A stretch of 52,027 nucleotides of DNA from Burkholderiales bacterium (GTDB lineage Bacteria > Pseudomonadota > Gammaproteobacteria > Burkholderiales > Usitatibacteraceae), in the NCBI GenBank assembly GCA_019634955.1, contig JAHCAK010000030.1, forward strand, positions 1 through 52,027, given 5' to 3'. Under the pieces are notes generated by a model. The model did not search any database. It saw only the letters and a program-made list of their open reading frames with translations, and was not told the origin of the DNA. Shown here one piece after another: positions 17,329-26,048 of this stretch. The translations under genes and the position numbers were made by a program. The number at the start of each line of letters is the position of its first letter. Positions within the stretch are counted from its first letter, which is position 1.

Positions 17329-18752
17329 GGGCGCGCGGCCTTGAAGAGCGCGAGCGCCTTCCCGCGCTGCGCCGCGTGGTCGACGATGGGCGCGGGGTAG
17401 TCGCGCCCGATCACGCAGCCCGCGGCGCGCTGCGCCTCGGCGGGCATCGTCCACGGCGCGTGGACGAAGGCGTCGGGCACGCGCGCGAGCTCGGGCAGGT
17501 AGCGGCGGATGAAGCGGCCCGCGGGGTCGAAGCGCTCCGACTGCGCGACGGGGTTGAAGACGCGGAAGTACGGCTGCGCGTCGCAGCCGGTGGAGGCCGA
17601 CCACTGCCAGCCGCCGTTGTTGGCCGCGAGGTCGAAGTCGAGGAGGGCCTCGGCGAAGTGGCGCTCGCCGCGGCGCCAGTCGACGAGCAGGTCCTTCACG
17701 AGGAAGGAGGCGGCGACCATGCGCAGCCGGTTGTGCATCCAGCCGGTGGCCGCGAGCTGCCGCATGGCGGCGTCCACGAGCGGGAATCCCGTTCGCGCCT
17801 CGCGCCAGGCGGCGAAGTGCTCGTCGGTCCCGGGCCATTCGATGGCGTCGTACTCGCGCCGGAACGCACCCGTGGCCGCGTGCGGGTGGTGCCACAGGAC
17901 CTGGAAGTAGAAGTCGCGCCAGACGAGCTCCGAGAGCCAGGTGGCCGGGCCGTCGCCCTTCGCCATCCAGGCGGCGCGCGCGAGGTCGCGGATCGAGATC
18001 GTGCCGAAGCGGTTGTGGACAGACAGGTAGGAGACGCCCTTCACCGCAGGGTAGTCGCGCGCCGCGGCATAGTCGGCCATGCGCCCCTCGAAGTCGGCGA
18101 AGAGGCGGGCGGCGCCGGACATGCCCGTGGGCACCGGCAGCGCCGACAGGTTCGTGGCCTCGAAGCCCAGCGCCTCGAGCGTCGGCACCGCGGTCGCGGA
18201 ACCGGGCGCGGCGAGTGCCGCGGCGTGGCGCTCGACGGGCCAGGCCTTCAGGTAGAAGGCGTCCACCTTCGCGAGCCAGGCGCGCTTGTAGGGCGTGAAG
18301 ACCGTGAATGGCCCTCCCGACCGGGTCATCACCTCTTCCTTCGCGAACACGACCTGGTCCTTGGCGAGGTGCAGGCGCCGGCCATCGGCCGCCAGCGCGC
18401 GGTCGACCGCCCCGTCGCGCGCGCGCGCCGCGGGCTCGTAGTCCTCGTTGGCGAATACCGCGCCCACCCCGAGCCGGGCGGCCAGCCGCGGGATCTCCTC
18501 CCGGGCATCCCCGTGCAGCACCACGAGGTCGCCGCCGCGCCGCCGCAGCGACTCGCGCAGCTCCACGACGCTCTCGCGGATGAACTCGACGCGCCGGTCG
18601 GCGCGCGCCGGCAACACTTCCAGGATCCCGCGGTCGAAGACGAAGGCGCAGTGGACCTGCCGGGACGCCTTCAGGGCGTGGTAGAGGCCGGCGTTGTCGC
18701 GGTCGCGCAGGTCGCGGCGGAACCAGAAAAGGGAGCGGTCGTAGGCGGTCAA
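17325..18752 (-). CDS. phrB: Deoxyribodipyrimidine photolyase
   Basis: A 475-residue class I photolyase. The N-terminal photolyase domain reads [13 protein letters not shown]. The FAD-binding domain carries [13 protein letters not shown], then G-W-M-H-N-R-L-R-M, and later [20 protein letters not shown], the conserved flavin and substrate block. It repairs UV-induced cyclobutane pyrimidine dimers with blue light. No ATG fits the N-terminus; TTG at 18752 with an upstream GAAGAG is the likely start. It is transcribed away from yqgE, and its TAG shares a CTAG with the convergent secreted-protein gene. Confidence 0.93.
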   Translation of the reverse strand: MTAYDRSLFWFRRDLRDRDNAGLYHALKASRQVHCAFVFDRGILEVLPARADRRVEFIRESVVELRESLRRRGGDLVVLHGDAREEIPRLAARLGVGAVFANEDYEPAARARDGAVDRALAADGRRLHLAKDQVVFAKEEVMTRSGGPFTVFTPYKRAWLAKVDAFYLKAWPVERHAAALAAPGSATAVPTLEALGFEATNLSALPVPTGMSGAARLFADFEGRMADYAAARDYPAVKGVSYLSVHNRFGTISIRDLARAAWMAKGDGPATWLSELVWRDFYFQVLWHHPHAATGAFRREYDAIEWPGTDEHFAAWREARTGFPLVDAAMRQLAATGWMHNRLRMVAASFLVKDLLVDWRRGERHFAEALLDFDLAANNGGWQWSASTGCDAQPYFRVFNPVAQSERFDPAGRFIRRYLPELARVPDAFVHAPWTMPAEAQRAAGCVIGRDYPAPIVDHAAQRGKALALFKAARP

Positions 18753-18811
18753 GGGGCTCTTCGCGGCCGGGGCGGGGCCCCCGAGCGATGGCGGCCCGGG
18801 GGCGTACGGAT

Positions 18812-18817
18812 TAGAAT
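18812..18817 (+). promoter_or_regulatory. -10-like TAGAAT before yqgE
   Basis: TAGAAT matches TATAAT at five of six positions and lies 16 bases before the yqgE ATG, so the transcript leader would be very short. The -35 region is GC-rich and unconvincing. It is the only AT-rich patch between phrB and the long plus-strand run, so it is the likeliest head promoter of the yqgE-pyr series. Confidence 0.4.
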
Positions 18818-18833
18818 ACGGGGGTGGTGGCAA

Positions 18834-19391
18834 ATGCAAACGATCAACCTCACGCGCCACTTCCTCATCGCCATGCCCGGCATGGCCGACCCGAACTTTT
18901 CCCGCAGCCTCACGTTCATCTGCGAGCACAACGAGCGCGGCGCGCTGGGGCTGGTGGTCAACCGCCCCACGGACGTCACCCTGGGCGCGCTCTTCCGGCA
19001 GGTGGAGATCGAGCTGGCCGACGAGCCGCTCGCGGCGCAGCCCGTGTTCTTCGGCGGCCCCGTGCAGCTCGAGCACGGCTTCGTGCTGCATCGCCCGGTG
19101 GGCGAGTGGCGCTCCACGCTGCCGGTGGGCGACATCGGCCTCACCACCTCGCGCGACATACTCGAGGCCATGGCCCGAGGCGAGGGCCCGGGCGACCGGC
19201 TCGTGGCGCTGGGGTACGCCGGCTGGGCGCCGGGCCAGCTCGAGGACGAGATCAAGCGCAACGGCTGGCTCACGGTGCCGGCCGACATGGACGTGATCTT
19301 CAAGGTCGCGCCCGAGGGGCGCTACGACGCGGCCCTTGGGGCCCTGGGCGTCACCCCCATGAACCTCTCCGACGAGGCGGGGCACGCGTGA
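18834..19391 (+). CDS. yqgE: YqgE/AlgH-family protein (UPF0301)
   Basis: A 185-residue protein matching the YqgE/AlgH family over its length: [12 protein letters not shown] near the start, then [17 protein letters not shown], and [13 protein letters not shown]. The biochemical role is unknown; in Pseudomonas AlgH was linked genetically to alginate regulation. It heads the yqgE-ruvX-pyrR-pyrB-pyrC' series typical of beta- and gammaproteobacteria. The ruvX start overlaps its stop (GTGA). Confidence 0.93.
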   Translation: MQTINLTRHFLIAMPGMADPNFSRSLTFICEHNERGALGLVVNRPTDVTLGALFRQVEIELADEPLAAQPVFFGGPVQLEHGFVLHRPVGEWRSTLPVGDIGLTTSRDILEAMARGEGPGDRLVALGYAGWAPGQLEDEIKRNGWLTVPADMDVIFKVAPEGRYDAALGALGVTPMNLSDEAGHA

Positions 19392-19858
19392 GCGGCCGTC
19401 CCGCGCCGCGGCTCGCGGGAACGCTGCTGGGCTTCGATTTCGGGGAGAAGCGCCTGGGGGTTGCCGTCGGCGAGACGGCCACGCGCCTCGCCCACCCCGT
19501 CACGACGATCGCCGGGGAGGCCACGGCCGCGCGCCTGGAAGCGGTCGCGCGCCTGGTGGCCGAATGGCGCCCCGCCGGCTTCGTGGTGGGGCTGCCGCGC
19601 CACGCCGACGGCGCGGAGCACGAGATCGCGAGGCTCGCGGCGAAATTCGCGCGGCGGCTCGAGGCGCGCTTCGGCCTGCCGGTGGCCTTCGTGGACGAGA
19701 CCCTCACCTCGGCCGACGCCGAATCGCGGCTGCGCGAGGCCGGGGCCCGCGGTCGCGCCCGGGCCGCGCTTGACGCCCACGCCGCCGCCCTCATCCTGCA
19801 AAGCTATCTCGACGAACCCCCCTCACCGGAATCCGCCCATGGCCGCACCCCTGCCTGA
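19388..19858 (+). CDS. ruvX: Pre-16S rRNA nuclease / putative Holliday junction resolvase
   Basis: A 156-residue RNase H-fold protein of the YqgF/RuvX family. The first catalytic aspartate is in [14 protein letters not shown]; the conserved V-V-G-L-P, then F-V-D-E-T-L-T-S and the final [10 protein letters not shown] follow. In E. coli YqgF matures the 5' end of 16S rRNA. The GTG start overlaps the yqgE stop, and its 3' end overlaps pyrR by 20 bases. Confidence 0.93.
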   Translation: MSGRPAPRLAGTLLGFDFGEKRLGVAVGETATRLAHPVTTIAGEATAARLEAVARLVAEWRPAGFVVGLPRHADGAEHEIARLAAKFARRLEARFGLPVAFVDETLTSADAESRLREAGARGRARAALDAHAAALILQSYLDEPPSPESAHGRTPA

Positions 19859-20342
19859 CCCGGAGCGCCTGCTCGAGACGCTCGTGACCCAGATGAAGCC
19901 CGCGATCGGCCCGGAGACGGGCCTCGTGGGCATCTACACCGGCGGCGCCTGGGTGGCCGAGCGCCTGCACCGCGCGCTCGGCGCGCAGACGCCCCTGGGG
20001 CTCCTCGCCGTGACCCTGCACCGCGACGACTTCGGGCGCATCGGCCTGCACCGCGAGGCGCGCCGCAGCCACCTGCCCTTCGAGGTGGAGGGGCGCGACA
20101 TCGTGCTCGTGGACGACGTGCTGCACACCGGCCGCACCATCCGCGCGGCGCTGAACGAGCTGTGGGACTTCGGGCGCCCGTCCCGCGTGCGCCTGGCGGT
20201 CCTCGCCGACCGCGGTGGCCGCGAGCTGCCCGTGGCCCCGGACTTCGCCGGCGCGCGGCTCGAGCTCGACCCCGGCGAGGCGCTCGTCCTCACCAACGAG
20301 GGCGGGAAGCTGCGGCTCGCCGCCGTGCGGAGGCCCGCATGA
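19839..20342 (+). CDS. pyrR: PyrR-like uracil phosphoribosyltransferase / regulator
   Basis: A 167-residue type I phosphoribosyltransferase. The PRPP loop is I-V-L-V91-D92-D93-V-L-H-T-G-R-T100, and the early [13 protein letters not shown] stretch matches PyrR. In Bacillus PyrR binds pyr mRNA and attenuates transcription; in Gram-negatives carrying pyrR next to pyrB its regulatory role is less clear. Here the pyrB start overlaps the pyrR stop (ATGA), leaving no leader for an attenuator between them. The gene starts inside ruvX, so expression is tied to the operon. Confidence 0.9.
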   Translation: MAAPLPDPERLLETLVTQMKPAIGPETGLVGIYTGGAWVAERLHRALGAQTPLGLLAVTLHRDDFGRIGLHREARRSHLPFEVEGRDIVLVDDVLHTGRTIRAALNELWDFGRPSRVRLAVLADRGGRELPVAPDFAGARLELDPGEALVLTNEGGKLRLAAVRRPA

Positions 20343-21292
20343 GCCCCGACCCGCAGCTCGACGCCCAGGGGCGGCTGGTCCACCTGCTCACCACCGAGGG
20401 GCTGCCGGCGGAGATCATCCGGCACATCCTCGACACCGCCGCGCAGTTCGTGAGCGTGAACGAGCGCGAGGTGAAGAAGGTGCCGCTGCTGCGCGGCAAG
20501 TCGATCTTCAACGTCTTCTTCGAGAACTCCACGCGCACGCGCACGACCTTCGAGATCGCCGCCAAGCGCCTGTCGGCCGACGTGATCAACCTGAACATCG
20601 GCTCCTCGTCCACCGCCAAGGGCGAGACGCTGCTGGACACCGTGTGGAACCTGCAGGCGATGGACGCCGACATGTTCGTGGTGCGCCACTCGGAGGCGGG
20701 CGCGCCGCACCTCATCGCGCGGCACGTGAAGCCGGGCGTCCACGTGGTGAACGCCGGCGACGGCAGGCACGCGCACCCCACGCAGGGGCTGCTCGACATG
20801 TACACGATCCGCCACTACAAGAAGGACTTCTCGCGGCTCACGGTCGCGATCGTGGGCGACGTGCTGCACTCGCGCGTGGCGCGCTCCCAGATCCACGCGC
20901 TCACGACCCTCGGCGTGCCCGACGTGCGGGTGGTGGGCCCGAAGACGCTCCTGCCGAAGGACGTCGAGCGGCTCGGCGTGCGCGTCTTCCACGACGTCTC
21001 CGCGGGGCTGCGCGACTGCGACGTCGTCATCACGCTTCGGCTGCAGAACGAGCGCATGAGCGGGCCGCTGCTGCCCTCGGCGGGGGAGTTCAACAAGACC
21101 TACGGCCTCACGCCCGAGAAGCTCGCGCTCGCGAAGCCCGACGCGATCGTGATGCACCCGGGCCCCATCAACCGCGGCGTCGAGATCGACTCGGGCGTCG
21201 CCGACGGGAGCCATTCCGTGATCATGCCGCAGGTCACCTTCGGCATCGCCGTGCGCATGGCGGTGATGGCGATCCTCGCCGGCAATGCCTGA
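20339..21292 (+). CDS. pyrB: Aspartate carbamoyltransferase catalytic subunit
   Basis: A 317-residue carbamoyltransferase for the second step of pyrimidine synthesis (carbamoyl phosphate plus aspartate to carbamoyl aspartate). The carbamoyl-phosphate loop is F-E-N-S64-T-R-T-R68-T, and later motifs include H-P-T-Q-G-L-L-D and H-P-G-P-I-N-R-G. No pyrI is present; the neighbouring dihydroorotase-like gene suggests the class of ATCase that assembles with a PyrC-like partner, as described in Pseudomonas. Length is typical. It overlaps pyrR by 4 bases. Confidence 0.96.
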   Translation: MSPDPQLDAQGRLVHLLTTEGLPAEIIRHILDTAAQFVSVNEREVKKVPLLRGKSIFNVFFENSTRTRTTFEIAAKRLSADVINLNIGSSSTAKGETLLDTVWNLQAMDADMFVVRHSEAGAPHLIARHVKPGVHVVNAGDGRHAHPTQGLLDMYTIRHYKKDFSRLTVAIVGDVLHSRVARSQIHALTTLGVPDVRVVGPKTLLPKDVERLGVRVFHDVSAGLRDCDVVITLRLQNERMSGPLLPSAGEFNKTYGLTPEKLALAKPDAIVMHPGPINRGVEIDSGVADGSHSVIMPQVTFGIAVRMAVMAILAGNA

Positions 21293-21302
21293 GAAAGCGA
21301 CC

Positions 21303-22577
21303 ATGAAGATCGAGATCAGCAACGCCCGCGTCGTCGACCCGGCCAGCGGCCGCGACGGCGTCGCCCCCCTCTACCTCGCCGAGGGGCGCATCGCCGCCGT
21401 GGGGGGCGCGCCCGAAGGCTTCCGCGCCGACCGCACGATCGACGCGAAGGGCCTCGTCGCGTGCCCGGGCCTCGTGGACCTCTCGGCGCGGCTTCGCGAG
21501 CCGGGCTTCGAGTACCGCGCGACGCTCGAGTCCGAGATGAAGGCGGCGGTGGCCGGCGGCGTGACCTCGCTCGCCTGCCCGCCCGACACCGACCCGCCGC
21601 TCGACGAGCCGGGGCTGGTCGAGATGCTCAAGCGCCGCGCGGAGAGCCTGAGCCTCGCGCGCGTGCACCCGCTGGGCGCGCTCACGCTGGGGCTCAAGGG
21701 GGAGAAGATCGCGGAGATGGGAGAGCTCGCGGAGGCCGGCTGCGTGGCCTTCTTCCAGGCCGACGCGCCGCTCACGGACCTGAACGTGCTGCTGCAGGCC
21801 ATGCGCTACGCCGCGACCTTCGGCCATGCGGTGTGGCTGCGCCCGCAGGACGTGCACCTCGCCCACGGCGGCGTCGCCCACGAGGGCGAGGTGGCCACGC
21901 GCCTGGGCCTGCCCGCCGTGCCCGAAGTGGCCGAATCCGTGGCGCTGCTCGGGATCCTCGAGCTGGCCCGCTCCACGGGCGCGCGCGTGCACCTCGCGCG
22001 GCTCTCGACGGCCCGCGCCGTGGCGCTCGTGGCCGAGGCCAAGCGCGAGGGCCTGCCGGTCACCTGCGACGTGGGCGTGCACCACCTGCACCTGTGCGAC
22101 CGCGACGCGGCCGACTTCAACGCGCACATGAACCTCGTGCCCCCGCTTCGCGGGCAGGCCGACCGCGACGCGCTGCGCCGCGGGCTCGCCGACGGCACCA
22201 TCGACGCCGTGTGCTCGGACCACACGCCCGTGGACGACGACGCGAAGCTGGTGCCCTTCGGCGAGGCCGAGCCCGGCGCGACGGGGCTCGAGCTCCTCCT
22301 GCCGCTCGTCCTCAAGTGGGGCGGCGAGATGAAGATCGGGCTGCCGGCCGCGCTCGCCGCGGCCACCTCGCGCGCCGCGGCGATCCTCGGCGTGCAGGCC
22401 GGAAGCCTCGCGCCCGGGGCGCCCGCCGACCTGTGCCTTTTCGACCCGGAAAGGCCGTGGCGCGTGACCCGCGAGGCGCTCGCGAGCCAGGGGCGCAACT
22501 CGCCCTTCCTCGGCTACGAGCTCGCCGGTCGCGCCGTCGCGACGATCGTGGGCGGCCGGGTCGTGTACCCTGCCTGA
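21303..22577 (+). CDS. pyrC': Inactive dihydroorotase homologue (PyrC'/PyrX), ATCase partner
   Basis: A 424-residue amidohydrolase that aligns throughout with class I dihydroorotases but has lost the metal site. The H-x-H of the D-V-H-V-H-L-R-E-P-G motif is replaced by S61 and R63; the catalytic-loop D-D-G is Q-A-D; H-C-E-D reads R-P-Q-D; and the H of C-H-V-S-T is Arg. The late S-D-H-T-P keeps only the Asp. By analogy with Pseudomonas PyrC' it should be a structural subunit holding PyrB in an active complex, so the real dihydroorotase must be encoded elsewhere. I chose the ATG at 21303, preceded by GAGAAAG; an ATG at 21285 overlapping pyrB is the alternative. Confidence 0.9.
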   Translation: MKIEISNARVVDPASGRDGVAPLYLAEGRIAAVGGAPEGFRADRTIDAKGLVACPGLVDLSARLREPGFEYRATLESEMKAAVAGGVTSLACPPDTDPPLDEPGLVEMLKRRAESLSLARVHPLGALTLGLKGEKIAEMGELAEAGCVAFFQADAPLTDLNVLLQAMRYAATFGHAVWLRPQDVHLAHGGVAHEGEVATRLGLPAVPEVAESVALLGILELARSTGARVHLARLSTARAVALVAEAKREGLPVTCDVGVHHLHLCDRDAADFNAHMNLVPPLRGQADRDALRRGLADGTIDAVCSDHTPVDDDAKLVPFGEAEPGATGLELLLPLVLKWGGEMKIGLPAALAAATSRAAAILGVQAGSLAPGAPADLCLFDPERPWRVTREALASQGRNSPFLGYELAGRAVATIVGGRVVYPA

Positions 22578-22608
22578 CCTTCCCGCTTCGCCCCGGAGAA
22601 CGGATTCC

Positions 22609-24642
22609 ATGGAGAACCCGCTGACCGACTTTTCGTCCTTGCCGCGCTTCGGCGACATCCGCCCGGAGCACGTGGCGCCGGCCATCGAGGCGCTCGTCGC
22701 CGAGGCCCGCGCAACCATCGACGCCCTGGCCGCGGACGGCGGCGAGCCGACCTGGGAGGGCTTCGTGGAGCCCCTCGAGACCGCCAACGAGCGCGTCTCG
22801 CGCGCCTGGTCGCAGGTCTCGCACCTGAACGCCGTGGTGAACTCGCCCGCGCTTCGCGAGGCCTACAACGCGGCGCTGCCGGTGGTCACGCAGTTCGCCG
22901 CCGAGCAGGGGCAGGACCCGCGCCTCCACGGCCGCTACAGGGCGCTGGCCGCCTCGCCCGGCTTCGCGTCGCTCTCGCCCGCGCGCCGCCGGATCGTCGA
23001 GAACGCGCTGCGCGACTTCCGCCTCGGCGGCGCGGAGCTCGCGGAGGCCGCCAAGACGCGCTTCCGCACGCTCCAGGAGGAGCTCGCGGCGCTCGCCTCG
23101 CGCTTCCAGGACAACGTGCTCGACGCGACGAACGACTTCGCGCTCTTCGAGACGGATCCCGCGCGCCTCGCGGGCATTCCCGCGGACGTCCTCGAGTCGG
23201 CGAGGGCGGCGGCGGCCGCGGACGGGCGCGAGGGCTGGAAGCTCACGCTGCACATGCCCTGCTACCTGCCGGTGCTGCAATACGCCGACCATCGGCCGCT
23301 GCGCGAGGCGATGTACCGCGCCTTCGTCACGCGCGCCTCCGAGTTCGGCCGTCCCGAGTGGGACAACACGCCCCTCATCGCGAGGATCCTGGAGAAGCGC
23401 GCGGAGGTCGCCTCGCTCCTGGGCTACGGCAGCTTCGCCGGCGTGTCGCTCGCCACCAAGATGGCCGGCTCGCCCGGCGAGGTCATCGCCTTTCTCGAGG
23501 ACCTCGCAGCGCGCGCGAAGCCCTTCGCCGAGCGCGACATCGCCGAGGTGGCCTCGTTCGCGCGCACGCGGCTCGGGCTCGCGGAGATCCGCGCCTGGGA
23601 CCTCGCCTGGGCGAGCGAGAAGCTGCGGCAGGACCGCTACGCCTTCTCCGAGCAGGAGGTGAAGCGCTACTTCCCGGAGGACGCGGTGCTCGCGGGCCTC
23701 TTCCGCGTGATCGAGGCGCTCTACGGCGTGCGCGTGAAGCCGGCGCAGGCCGCCACCTGGCACCCGGACGCGCGCTTCTTCGCGATCGAGGACGCCTCCG
23801 GGGCCCTCGTCGGCCAGTTCTACCTCGACCTGTATGCGCGCGAGGCGAAGCGCGGCGGCGCGTGGATGGACGACGCGAGGAACCGCCGGCGGCTCGCCTC
23901 GGGCGTTCAGACGCCGGTCGCCTTCCTCACCTGCAACTTCTCCGCGCCGGTGGGCGGGCGGCCCGCGTGCTTCACGCACCAGGAGGTCACGACGCTCTTC
24001 CACGAGTTCGGCCACGGCCTGCACCAGCTCCTCACCCGCGTGGACGACCTCGGCGCCTCGGGGCTCGCCGGCGTCGAGTGGGACGCGGTGGAGCTGCCCT
24101 CGCAGTTCATGGAGAACTACTGCTGGGAGTGGGAGGTGGTCTCCCACATGACCCGCCACGTCGACACGGGCGAGCCGCTGCCGCGCGCCCTCTTCGACCG
24201 GATGGTGGCGGCGCGCAACTTCCAGAGCGGGCTCGCGTTCGTGCGCCAGCTCGAGTTCGCGCTCTTCGACATGCGCCTGCACCACGACTTCGACCGCTCC
24301 GGCGACACGGTCCAGGCGCTCCTCGGGCGCGTGCGCCGGCAGGTGGCGGTGGTGCAGCCGCCGGCGTGGAACCGCTTCCCCAACCAGTTCTCGCACGTTT
24401 TCGGGGGCGGCTACGCCGCCGGCTACTACAGCTACAAGTGGGCGGAGGTGCTCTCCGCGGACGCCTTCGGCGCCTTCGAGGAGGAGGGCGTGCTCAACCC
24501 CGCCACGGGGGCGCGCTTCCGCGAAGAGGTGCTGGGCCGCGGCGGCAGCCGCCCGGCGCTGGAGAGCTTCGTGGCCTTCCGCGGGCGCGCGCCGCGGATC
24601 GATGCCCTCCTGCGGCATAATGGGATGACCGCCACCGCCTGA
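22609..24642 (+). CDS. prlC: Oligopeptidase A (M3 family metallopeptidase)
   Basis: A 677-residue thimet-type peptidase. The zinc motif is H465-E466-F-G-H469, followed about 25 residues on by an E-L-P-S-Q-F-M-E block that supplies the third ligand and the PrlC-like substrate region. The N-terminal part is helical, with F-x-D-I-R-P-E-H-V-x-P-A-I typical of OpdA. It is a cytosolic enzyme that degrades short peptides, including cleaved signal peptides. Length matches E. coli PrlC (680). It lies 31 bases after pyrC' on the same strand. Confidence 0.95.
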   Translation: MENPLTDFSSLPRFGDIRPEHVAPAIEALVAEARATIDALAADGGEPTWEGFVEPLETANERVSRAWSQVSHLNAVVNSPALREAYNAALPVVTQFAAEQGQDPRLHGRYRALAASPGFASLSPARRRIVENALRDFRLGGAELAEAAKTRFRTLQEELAALASRFQDNVLDATNDFALFETDPARLAGIPADVLESARAAAAADGREGWKLTLHMPCYLPVLQYADHRPLREAMYRAFVTRASEFGRPEWDNTPLIARILEKRAEVASLLGYGSFAGVSLATKMAGSPGEVIAFLEDLAARAKPFAERDIAEVASFARTRLGLAEIRAWDLAWASEKLRQDRYAFSEQEVKRYFPEDAVLAGLFRVIEALYGVRVKPAQAATWHPDARFFAIEDASGALVGQFYLDLYAREAKRGGAWMDDARNRRRLASGVQTPVAFLTCNFSAPVGGRPACFTHQEVTTLFHEFGHGLHQLLTRVDDLGASGLAGVEWDAVELPSQFMENYCWEWEVVSHMTRHVDTGEPLPRALFDRMVAARNFQSGLAFVRQLEFALFDMRLHHDFDRSGDTVQALLGRVRRQVAVVQPPAWNRFPNQFSHVFGGGYAAGYYSYKWAEVLSADAFGAFEEEGVLNPATGARFREEVLGRGGSRPALESFVAFRGRAPRIDALLRHNGMTATA

Positions 24643-24653
24643 CGGAGGATCCG

Positions 24654-25232
24654 ATGACCCCTCGCCACCGGCTGGCCGCGCTCGCCGCGGCGGCCCTGCT
24701 GCTGCCCTCGCTCGCTTCCGCGCAGGCGACCGTCTACCGCTGGGTCGACAAGAACGGCAAGGTGCACTACTCGGACACGCCGCCGCCGGAGCCGCAGAAG
24801 GAGCTCACGCAGAAGCGCGTGGGCGGGGGCTTCACCGAATCGTCCCAGCTGCCCTACGCCACGCAGATCGCGATGCAGAAGTCGCCGGTCACGCTCTTCA
24901 CGGGCGCCGACTGCGGCGACCCCTGCCGGCAGGGCCGCGAGCTGCTCACGAAGCGCGGCATCCCCTTCTCCGAGCGCGACGCCCAGGCCAACGCCGACGA
25001 CGCCGAGGCGCTGAAGAAGCTCGCCGGCGCGATCGAGGTGCCCTACCTCACCGTGGGCGCCTCGAAGGTGAAGGGCTACGAGGAGGGCGCGTGGCACTCG
25101 GCGCTCGACGGCGCCGGCTACCCGCGCACCGCGCTTCCCGGCCAGGTTCCCCCCCGGCCGCCCGCCGCCGCGAAGAAGGCGGAGACGCCGCCGCCGTCGC
25201 CTGCGCCCGACGCTTCGGCGGCACCCAAGTAG
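24654..25232 (+). CDS. Secreted DUF4124 protein with glutaredoxin-like domain
   Basis: A 192-residue protein with a signal peptide (residues 1-24, ending A-S-A-Q). A DUF4124 segment follows (V-Y-R-W-V-D-K-N-G-K-V-H-Y-S-D-T-P-P, about 27-45). From residue 77 there is a thioredoxin/glutaredoxin-like fold: V-T-L-F-T-G-A-D-C87-G-D-P-C91 in place of the usual C-x2-C, and V-P130-Y-L-T-V-G with the cis-proline. The C-terminus is a proline/alanine-rich tail. An export-linked role in envelope thiol chemistry is plausible, but C-x3-C spacing is unusual for a disulfide oxidoreductase. GGAGG precedes the ATG, and the gene lies 11 bases after prlC. Confidence 0.8.
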   Translation: MTPRHRLAALAAAALLLPSLASAQATVYRWVDKNGKVHYSDTPPPEPQKELTQKRVGGGFTESSQLPYATQIAMQKSPVTLFTGADCGDPCRQGRELLTKRGIPFSERDAQANADDAEALKKLAGAIEVPYLTVGASKVKGYEEGAWHSALDGAGYPRTALPGQVPPRPPAAAKKAETPPPSPAPDASAAPK

Positions 25233-25271
25233 CCGCGGCGACGGGCAGGGGGCCGTGATGCGCATCCGCCG

Positions 25272-26039
25272 TTGAAGCTCGCGACCTGGAACGTCAACTC
25301 GCTGAAGGTGCGGCTGCCGCACCTGCTGGATTTCCTCGCGCGGCAATCGCCCGACGCGGTGTGCCTGCAGGAGACGAAATGCGAGGACGGCGCCTTCCCC
25401 GGCCCGGCCATCGAAGCCGCCGGCTACCGCTGGGTCCACGACGGGCAGAAGACCTACAACGGGGTCGCCATCCTCGCGCGCGAGGAGCCGCGCGCGGTCG
25501 CCCGCGGCATCCCGGGCTTCGCGGACCTGCAGAAGCGCGTCATCGCGGCCGACGTGGGCGGGGTGCGCGTGGTGAGCGTCTACTGCCCCAACGGCCAGAG
25601 CGTGGGTTCCGACAAGTACGACTACAAGCTGCGCTGGTTCGCGGCGCTGGCGGCCTGGCTCGAGGGCGAGGTCGCGGGCGACCGCCCCGTGGCCGTGCTC
25701 GGCGACTACAACGTGGCGCCGGAGGATCGCGACGTCCACGACCCGGAGGCGTGGAGGGGGCAGGTGCTCGTGAGCGATGCGGAGCGCGAGGCGCTGCGCG
25801 CCCTCTTCCGGCTGGGCTTCGCCGACGCCTTCCGGCTCTTCGAGCAGCCCGAGAAGTCCTTCAGCTGGTGGGACTACCGCATGGCCGCCTTCCGCCGCAA
25901 CATGGGCCTCAGGATCGACCACGTGCTGCTCTCGCCCGCGCTCGCCCCGCGCTGCCGGTCGTGCGTGATCGACGTGGCGCCGAGGAAGCTCGAGCGCCCG
26001 TCGGACCACGCGCCGGTCGTCTGCGAGATCGACGGCTGA
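25272..26039 (+). CDS. xthA: Exodeoxyribonuclease III
   Basis: A 255-residue AP endonuclease/3' exonuclease of the endonuclease-exonuclease-phosphatase fold. It has T-W-N-V-N-S near the start, the metal-binding E34 in C-L-Q-E-T-K, the G-D-Y-N-V-A-P motif and the final P-S-D-H-A-P-V. It repairs abasic sites in DNA. The family N-terminus begins exactly at TTG 25272 (residues start L-K-L-A-T-W); the ATG 14 bases earlier runs straight into a stop. It sits in a plus-strand run between the DUF4124-glutaredoxin gene and the GGDEF/EAL gene. Confidence 0.94.
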   Translation: MKLATWNVNSLKVRLPHLLDFLARQSPDAVCLQETKCEDGAFPGPAIEAAGYRWVHDGQKTYNGVAILAREEPRAVARGIPGFADLQKRVIAADVGGVRVVSVYCPNGQSVGSDKYDYKLRWFAALAAWLEGEVAGDRPVAVLGDYNVAPEDRDVHDPEAWRGQVLVSDAEREALRALFRLGFADAFRLFEQPEKSFSWWDYRMAAFRRNMGLRIDHVLLSPALAPRCRSCVIDVAPRKLERPSDHAPVVCEIDG

Positions 26040-26048
26040 GGGGCGCCC

